Assembly (NCBI GenBank): GCA_032358165.1
Contig: JAALGY010000044.1
Span: 806,001-870,000 of the forward strand
DNA: 64,000 bases
Reading direction: 5' to 3'
Source of the DNA: Diplosphaera chodatii
Lineage: Eukaryota > Chlorophyta > Trebouxiophyceae > Prasiolales > Stichococcaceae
This document shows positions 57,301 through 64,000 of the stretch, in pieces (position 1 is the stretch's first letter; every line of letters begins with the position of its first letter). The notes under the pieces are model-generated. The model was not told where the DNA came from. It saw only the letters and a list, made by a program, of their open reading frames with translations, and did not search any database. Made by a program: the position numbers and the translations under genes.

Positions 57301-60300
57301 CAGGGCTCTTCACGCACCTGCCAGGCAGCATCCGTTGGAGCAGGACAGGGGTAGGGTAATCAAATATACTGTTTTAATCAATTTCTAACTTTTCAATAAC
57401 AGATTTTTGTAATGGAGCACCTGGCGAGCGACGGCAGCTGGGAGTAGACCACCGCGGCGTCCTCGTCCTTCGCGACCAGGAAGGGCGGGTCGGAGAACTT
57501 CCAGATGGCGCGCTCGCGCCAGTGCTCCAGCAGGCGCCGCGCGACGTGGCGCGCCCAGCTGGAGTTGTCCACCAGGATGCGCTGGTTCATGCCCCGCAGC
57601 AGGTCCTGCAGGGCGGGGTGGCGCCGCACCCTGGAGCTCCAGCCGCGACTCGTGGGTCCAGGCCGACGCACATGACGGCGTGTATACTGTGATTTCGGTG
57701 CAGGCTGCCGCACCATGTGGATCTCGGGCAGTAGGCCGTCGTCCCCCGGCGACGCCACGATGACGGACTCCAGCTCGGCGGCGCCGAAGCGGCGCCCCAG
57801 CCGCAGCAGCTCCCGGAACACCTGGGCCACGCGAGGGCTGTTCAAACACCTGACGTGCTGAGGAAGTGCGTGCGCAGGGGGCAATGCCGCCGCAGCCGTC
57901 CCGCAAGGTCTGTTGAAGACGCGCCGTCTGAAGGCCAGCTATTGCGGCATTTGCAAACGCTGCAGGAGGCGCCTGCTGGTGCAAGTCAACTACCGAGCAT
58001 CCTGCGGGCAGCCGCTGCAGCGGGCCGGTCTCACTGGCTTGCACGCGGGGCACGCGCGGGTCACGAGGTGCCCGGGCTGCGCACCTGCAGGAAGTCGAGG
58101 ACGACGGCAAAGTCGGGCGACGAGCGCACCGCCGCCCGCTCCGCCTGCTTCCGCTCGTCGGTGAGTGCTCGCTCCAACACTGCAGGCAGCCATGCGTTGC
58201 GCTGAGTTCCAGCGGCGGCATCGTCGTTGCGTCGGGTCCGCGTCAGGTCCACAACACGAGCTTACAAGGCCCGGCACTGCCTTCTTGCATCACGGGCAGA
58301 TGCAAGTGCACCGCCGCCTCCTGCTGACAGCAGCTGTGGACCCCAGCACGCAGATGACACACAGCAGCGCAAGTTCCTGTACACTGTGTTGTCAAAAAGC
58401 TCACCAACTGGCTCGGGCTGCGGCTCATCTTCCTCCTCTGCTTCCTCCTCCTCGTCCTCCTCTGCTTCCTGCGTCTCCTCCGCCTCAGACTGCAGCCGCG
58501 AGGCGGCCTCCGGCGCCGCATCCGCCATGCCCGGTGCCGCCGGCAGGTCCGCTGCAGCCGCCGTCACTGCCGGCTGCAGCTGCCCCCGTGGGGCCGATGA
58601 ACCACTGGGCGCTGCTGGCTGCGCGGCGGGCTGGGCGCCGGCAGCCGGCTGCGGAACTGCCGCCGGTGCGTCTGGCGCAGCGCCGGCGGTGGCGCCGCCG
58701 AGCTGCCCGGCACCCTTGGCTTGCCGCGGCTGCTTTGGCGCGGGCCGCGGCCGCTTGCGTGCCGGCCGCGCCTGCACGGGCGACGGCGTCTCCCGGCTGC
58801 GCGCCGCCACGCGGCGGCCGCGGCCGGTCACGCGCCTCTCCTTCGCCCTGCATGCACACACACGCGCAGCTGACAGAGCCTGCCCTGCCCAGCATGTGCA
58901 CCGCGAAGGCTGGCTGTGGACCTCCGTACGGGGACCATGCCTCTGCAGGGATGGCCATCGGGTGTGAGGAGCAAGTGTGCTGCGGTTGTGGAGGCGGAGA
59001 GCTGTCCGTGTGCGCGTCTCGCGCCGAGAAGCAGGTCTGACAGTCAGCCCACCTGCGCATGGCCTCGTACTCCGAGTCCTCGTCGCTGGGGTTCAGCTCG
59101 GGGCGCTCGGGGTCCGGCGTCGCCGCCCCGTCCTGCTTGGCCCCCCTGCCCCCCCGCTCGCTGGGCACGCTGCTGACGTCCGACTCCTGTCGAGCGGACA
59201 TGAATGTGTGCATGTGTGATTCTGTCCACAGCAAAGGCTTTGACGCCCGCTGAGCGGCGGCTGTAGCTCGCCGCAGCGCGTGCGCATCCAGCATGAGCAG
59301 CAGCCATACCATACGGCGTGCCGCGCCTGGGGTCCCACCTCTGAGTCGGAGCCGGAGTAGGAGACGTCGCTCGCGTCCCAGTCCCGCTTCCTGCTGCCGC
59401 GGTCCCTCCGCGAGCGGCCGCCCTGCTGCTGCTGCCCCTGCAGCAGCAGGCTCGGCATGAACGGGTTGCAACGGCGACGCAGGGGGTTCACAACACACAT
59501 GCCGCCGACGCTGGCGCTGCGCCCCACTGGGTGTCATTCCCTGCTGCTGCCAGCACGCTGCAGGTGTCCTTGGTGCAAGCTATGCTCAGGAACTTGGGGG
59601 GCATGTCTGCACCGCAATTGCATTACAGCAGCTTGTGTGCAACTAGTGCAGTGCATCAACAGCGCCAGGCGGGATTCGTCCACCGCTGCATTATACAGGC
59701 ACTCGCCTGCCGCTTCGCGCCGGCGGCCCGCACCGGCTGCCACCCGTGCAGGCCCAGCCAGTTGGCCACGGTGCCGTCGCCGTTGGCGATGACGGGGCCG
59801 CCGTACGCCGCGCACTGCAGCCGCTCGGGACGCACGCTGCCCTGTCCCTGCAGATGGCCGACGCATGCACACGATTGACTGACTGCCAGGAGCCCAGCAC
59901 CTGCAGAAGGGTTCAGAAGTGGAAGGATGCAGCAACATCAAGGCGTTTTGCTATCCTGTTTGTGGCTGCAGATGCAGGTGGGACCAGGATGCCGACCATC
60001 TGATGCGTTTGCAGGATGACATGTGTGGGTGTTGTACTTGAGCAGGGACAGACGCACCGGGCCGTGCCAGAGTCGGGCGCGGGCGCAGCTCTCCTCTGTC
60101 ACCGCCGCGCCAGCTGCCGCTGCATCCGCCGCCCGGGTAGGCGCTCCAGGCTCTCCTGCTGCTGTGTGACCTGCGGCTGCTGGCTGCGGAGGGGCGCTCG
60201 GCACGAGGCCGTTGGCATGCGGCGTCCCAGACGCGACCGCTGCAGCGCCAGATGTCACCGGACTCCCCACCAACGCCTGCACGTACAGCAACGTGTGGCG

Positions 60301-60588
60301 ACGTCTGCACACCATCGTGCCCAGTGCTGCGGTGTCCTCGCAGGTGGTGATGCATTATTGAGCATGCATGGTCGCCGCTGGGCCATGGCACCAGACAACC
60401 AACCGATCTGCAGCGCAGCAGATGACAATCTGATCCGCGGCGTTGGGGCGGCAAGTCAGGCTGTGTCTGAAGCAGTGGTCAGCAGGGGCTACCTGTGCTG
60501 GGGGCAGGTGTGCGCCGCTGACGCCATTCGCCATCGGCACCGAAGCGAGCGCCGCGGCGTTCCACTTCTGCTGCTCGGCGGCGGCCAT
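54350..60588 (-). CDS. DDT/WHIM-type chromatin protein with RQRK..TYNDY motif (DDR4-like)
   Basis: Sixteen exons: 60493-60588, 60058-60276, 59734-59847, 59339-59437, 59053-59186, 58405-58847, 58085-58179, 57714-57821, 57421-57605, 56898-57103, 56122-56678, 55793-55942, 55406-55530, 55194-55260, 54902-55038, 54350-54632. All are in phase; 1,005 aa. The N-terminal 370 residues are charged and low-complexity, with acidic DVSYSGSDSE, DEDSEYE and a Glu-rich block, and a Lys/Arg/Pro basic block. Residues about 370-570 carry the DDT/WHIM-like helices (SSPDFAVVLDFLQ; ALKALCEMRLDKDDLRGAID; RRAPLGQDAAGRTYWLHDFF). An Ala-rich region (568-752) follows, then a coiled-coil-like Arg/Glu stretch, SQRQRKQVDYTYNDY as in plant DDR-type proteins, and a polyGln run. 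Such proteins partner ISWI-like remodelers. This role is inference. Confidence 0.75.
55763..55807. repeat. Short CCCTAAAA telomere-like motif cluster
   Basis: Two exact CCCTAAAA units (55766-55773, 55784-55791) and near-copies sit at the donor of the exon 55793-55942. CCCTAAAA is the complement of the TTTTAGGG telomere repeat known in Chlamydomonas. It is too short to be a relic telomere on its own evidence. Confidence 0.7.
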
Positions 60589-61826
60589 GCCACGTGTAGC
60601 GCCAAGCCGCGACTGCGTGGCTGCTGCGACGTCCAGCAGCTAGATCTGCCGGATCGCTGACCCCAGGCGCATGTGCAAGTGAGAGCGCCAGGTGCTTGCA
60701 ACCTGCGGATGCGCAGTGCACTTGATTGCGCAAGAACAACCTCGGTGCTGTATACCGACGACATCTATTGACAATCAGGTCTCAGGTGGCCTCTGCGACA
60801 GTCTTTCCAGCTTGCATGACGCGACGCGTCACGGCACGGCGTGCAAGCAGGCAGTTCTGAACAATACTGCAGGAGCTCAACATTTGCCGCCCATTGCCCG
60901 CTTGCATGTGACACGGAAGAGCAGTGAAGGCGTATGCAGGCGAATGTACCAGTAGCTGAACGGCATGCAAGCATGCACATGGTTTTGAACGTGCTGAAGC
61001 TGCAAGCTGCAACATGTCTGATCACTCGTCTCGAAAGATCGCACAGTACTACTGAGCGGAAAGAATCGCATATGTACAGCGGGCGTGCATCTGCAAGAAG
61101 GCAGGCGCAGGTTTGTACATCGAAGCGCGCACCTCGCAATGCGGCCTACGCTTGAACCGCTGCAAATGTCAAAACAAAATGCACTTGGCGCCTTGCTTCA
61201 GCTGAAACGATTTGAGTAACCGTCCTGCCCCACTGTACTGATTCTGCGCGCTGTAGGCCGGCAAGACTTGTGAGCGACCGGTCGCCAGTGCTGGTTTGGC
61301 GGACCAGCGGCGGCAAAACCCTGGTTCCAGTGTGACAGAAGGTGGCATGCAATATGCGCCCACAGTATTGGTCATTGTCCATGGCACTCTTCCAGCTCTC
61401 ATACTTGATGCTACCGCCACTGCATTGGGGTGAAGTCAACGCCAGGTTCTGCAGTGCTCGTCGAAGCCCCTCATGCTACCACTTGTGACTGCGTGACCCG
61501 CCAGGTTGATACGGTAGTCCTGAGATGCAGTGGGTGCCCCCGCCCGCGAGGCAGACATGTGGAGTATCCCATCGCTGGCCAGCCTGTGTCACTGCAGTTT
61601 CGCAGGCCGCAGAGTATCTGTCATCAGCCACTCCACAGCTCGAGCAAGCGACACCACCTGCAGAGGACATGCACAATTTGGCAGTGTGTTTCAGGCCTGA
61701 CTTGGTACCAAGCTCCCCACATCCCCAGGCTCTGGTCAGCCTGTAACAGAGGCATTTTGCAGAGGTGCCAGTGCAGCAGTTGAGCTGAAAGAACAGCATA
61801 CTGTGGACAGATCACTGGCCAGCAAC
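60589..61826. other. Intergenic region upstream of DDT protein
   Basis: This 1.24-kb stretch lies between two minus-strand genes. It should contain the DDT-gene promoter and the 3' UTR of the right-edge gene. No coding segment recognised. Confidence 0.4.
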
Positions 61827-63920
61827 TTAGAAGGCCACCTTGATGTAGTGGTTGCCAGCAAAGCGGCCTCCGCCCCGGCTGTAGCTGTCGAGCTTTGGGA
61901 CTGGTTCGCCATCCTTCTGTGTGTTGACGGTTGGGGACGTGATCTGCGAACAACACAACCACATCCCTGTCATTTCATTTCGCTCTTCACGTGTGTTCCA
62001 TCTACGGAGCGCTTCAGCAAATAGGGAATAGGGAGAGGAACCCAATTATGCTCCTTACTCACCAGGGTCTCCCGCTCGCTGGCATCCTGGAAGCGCACGC
62101 GCTGCTGCTGCACCCACACCATGGGCGACGCCGCGTCCGACACGTCGGCGCCAAAGCCGGCCTGCTTGCCGCGCCGCTGGTAGCGCTCCCGCACCGCCGG
62201 CGTCACCAGCCGCAGCGCCTCCTGCACGGCAGCACGTCAGGGCAGCCTGGCATCTGAGCAGTAGAACGTGTGTGACAATGATGCCAACCGGCGCTGCTGG
62301 ATGCTAGATGCGCACCCGACGCTGTGCCGACCCAAGCAGGCCACATGCACACCAGCACCAATGCAAAGGGGGGTGCACATGTGGGCGGGCCGGTTGCTCA
62401 ACACAGTAGCTGGGCTCGGTACCTCAAAGGTGGCTTCGTTGGTCTTCTGGCCGCTGATGTGGGAGCTCGTCTGCCGTTCCGCCTCGTCATCCTCCCCGAG
62501 GGCCTGTACGGTGTGCACATCCACCCTCGAAAGGCTGCAGCCCTTACTGCTGCGCCTGAGACCATAGGCACGGTGCAGTGTCCTGCCAGCTCGATGACAC
62601 AGTCGGCGGTTTCGTTCAGCAAGGCGGTCTGCACACGGCGCCTTCACCCACTGCCCTGATCCAACACTGTTGCCTTGCTGCATGCACATCAGCAAGACGC
62701 TGAGCATGCTCGGTTTCCGGCACAGAACTGAGCACCAAGAGGTCGCGATACCCACCCTGCAGATGGCCGACGCAGTGCGCAGCTTGATCGCGTACTCGGG
62801 CGCGACTGCGGGCTGGATGCGCTCCCGGGTCTCCAGCGCGTGGCGCCACAGGTGGACGTGCACGTGCACCAGCACCCTGCCGCCTGCTGGCAGCGGACGA
62901 CGGCTCTGAGTTCTAGCAGGCGAACAACAGTCGGTACGGTGTGCTGATGAGCTCTTGTAGGTGTGCCGGCAGCCCTGAAGGGCCGGCGCCACTGACTGCT
63001 GGCACCTGCAGCTGATGTGCGGTGGTGCTGTGCGGCTTTGGGTTGCGACGGCAGTCGTGCATGGTGCCGACCCTCGAGAACAGCAAAGCGGCATGCGCTT
63101 GCACTGGCCACCCTTGCGGTGGGACAGCTGCTGGTTGCAACAACATGCAGCAATATGGTCCACTACTGTGGGTCCAGGCATGCTGGCACCTCGGCGGTCA
63201 AGTATCTCAGGGGAGATTATCACCAGGCAGCGCGTCGATGGTGGGCTGGTTGTACAGGAACGTCGTCTCGTCCGTGTGCGCCGTCGCCGCCACCACCACA
63301 CGGTCACGCAGGCCGTCTGGCACCGCGCCCCGCTGCACCTCCGCCGCAAACGCCTCGGCGGCCGCCAGCTCCCCAGGGTGCGCCAGCCAGCGCCTGCGCC
63401 GCATGCGCTGTCCTCAGTGTCCTGCTCACCGACACCGCCACCTGCCTGCCTGAGCTGTGTTGGCCTCAGCCCGCGGCGGGCGTCCCTCGTAGGCCCATCC
63501 CTTGTCAGCCGGGCAGGTGAAGCATGTGGCAGCATACGAACTGCTCATACAGGGCTGCCAGGTGGTGCGAGTGGCACCCCCGCAGCCGCTTGTGCAGACA
63601 GATGGCAGCACGGCATGGGGCCTGCGCATGCATGATGTGTGGGTGTGACATCAGGCATGTGGGCTGCCGTCAGCCCAGCACATCAACGTGTATATATGTT
63701 GCCAACGGGGCGGTGCCAGCAGCGCACCTGGACTGCTCGTCGTCCCGCAGCACCTCGCCGCCGCAGCCGCCCGGGATGATGTTAGCATCGACCGCGGCCT
63801 GAGGGTCCGGCGAGTGTGGGTCCCCCTGCAGCTCCTGCAGCGCTGCTGCCGGGCTGCCGCGGCCTGCAGGCAGCGCCAGGAGCTCAGAGGCCGAGTGGTG
63901 ACGACCTTGATGACCCCCGC
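61827..63920 (-). CDS. Unidentified conserved-looking protein, 5' end outside or unresolved
   Basis: Exons recognised: 63727 to about 63920 (upstream limit uncertain), 63224-63393, 62756-62886, 62423-62503, 62063-62221 and 61827-61943 with stop. All five internal junctions are in phase. The C-terminal part (about 260 aa visible) is not low-complexity: RRWLAHPGELAAAEAFAAE, TAHTDETTFLYNQPTIDALP, RVLVHVHVHLWRHALETRER, HISGQKTNEATFE, LRLVTPAVRERYQRRGKQAG, WVQQQRVRFQDASER, and it ends RFAGNHYIKVAF. I do not recognise the family. No signal peptide can be judged because the start is missing. There may be further 5' exons beyond position 64000. Confidence 0.6.
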
Positions 63921-64000
63921 TGGACACGGGCAGTATGGAGCCCAAGACCGTGCATCAGGAGGGTTGATGGTTACACAAATGCCCAGATCACGTGTTGCAG

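Noticed and set aside
62237..63535. A 432-codon open frame on the minus strand
   Set aside because: It merges exon and intron sequence of the right-edge gene in a partly wrong frame and starts at a non-ATG codon. The splice-consistent exons explain the coding signal better.
1..64000. Search for transposases, reverse transcriptases, phage genes or toxin-antitoxin cassettes
   Set aside because: None seen in any frame; the window is composed of intron-rich nuclear genes. The MACPF protein is not treated as a toxin because nothing shows secretion or lytic use.

Overview
The window looks like nuclear DNA of a unicellular green alga (Chlorophyta, most likely a Trebouxiophyte relative of Chlorella/Coccomyxa). 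The signs are GC-rich coding exons, very high intron density (mostly 90-350 bp introns with GT..CTGCAG-type junctions), plant-type partners (ferredoxin C1-like, RUNKEL kinase, PPR protein, plastid and thylakoid-lumen targeting peptides), and the absence of operons, Shine-Dalgarno sites, transposases, rRNA or tRNA. The lineage is an inference; no marker gene is present. Nearly all exon models below were built by hand: splice phase was checked at each junction and the summed CDS is divisible by three.

Layout, left to right: (1) 1-1503 (-) MACPF/perforin-domain protein, 3' end outside the window; (2) 2569-5695 (-) phosphopantothenoylcysteine synthetase (CoA synthesis), divergent from (3) 6219-7798 (+) a membrane-anchored FkbM-type methyltransferase; (4) 9102-19848 (-) a 26-exon PPR protein with a long low-complexity, prion-like N-terminus and a cyclin-fold-like C-terminus; (5) 21372-21790 (+) an 80-aa single-pass membrane protein; (6) 22362-25397 (-) an organelle-targeted ArsS-type radical SAM protein; (7) 26636-29575 (+) a secreted Cys/Ala/Pro-rich protein of unknown role; (8) 30396-30785 (-) an intronless thylakoid-lumen-type small protein; (9) 31466-33601 (+) CMSS1/Cms1 ribosome-biogenesis protein; (10) 33776-34488 (-) ERH; (11) 35131-35667 (-) a doubtful 36-aa hydrophobic micro-gene; (12) 36736-37928 (-) ferredoxin C1-like protein; (13) 38498-42121 (-) eEF1B-gamma; (14) 42787-53607 (+) RUNKEL/ULK4-type (pseudo)kinase with HEAT-like repeats, 33 exons; (15) 54350-60588 (-) DDT/WHIM-type chromatin protein; (16) 61827-right edge (-) unidentified protein, 5' end outside.

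The genes are independent eukaryotic units rather than a pathway cluster. Several are housekeeping (CoA synthesis, translation, ribosome assembly, RNA processing). Several serve the plastid (FdC1-like, lumen protein, probably the PPR protein and ArsS). The least ordinary items are the PPR/cyclin-like chimera, the MACPF protein, the organelle-targeted ArsS, a RUNKEL homologue whose DFG aspartate is replaced, recurrent GC-AG introns, and a degenerate 100-bp repeat running from an exon into its intron. I found no CRISPR array, prophage, transposon or structural RNA gene.
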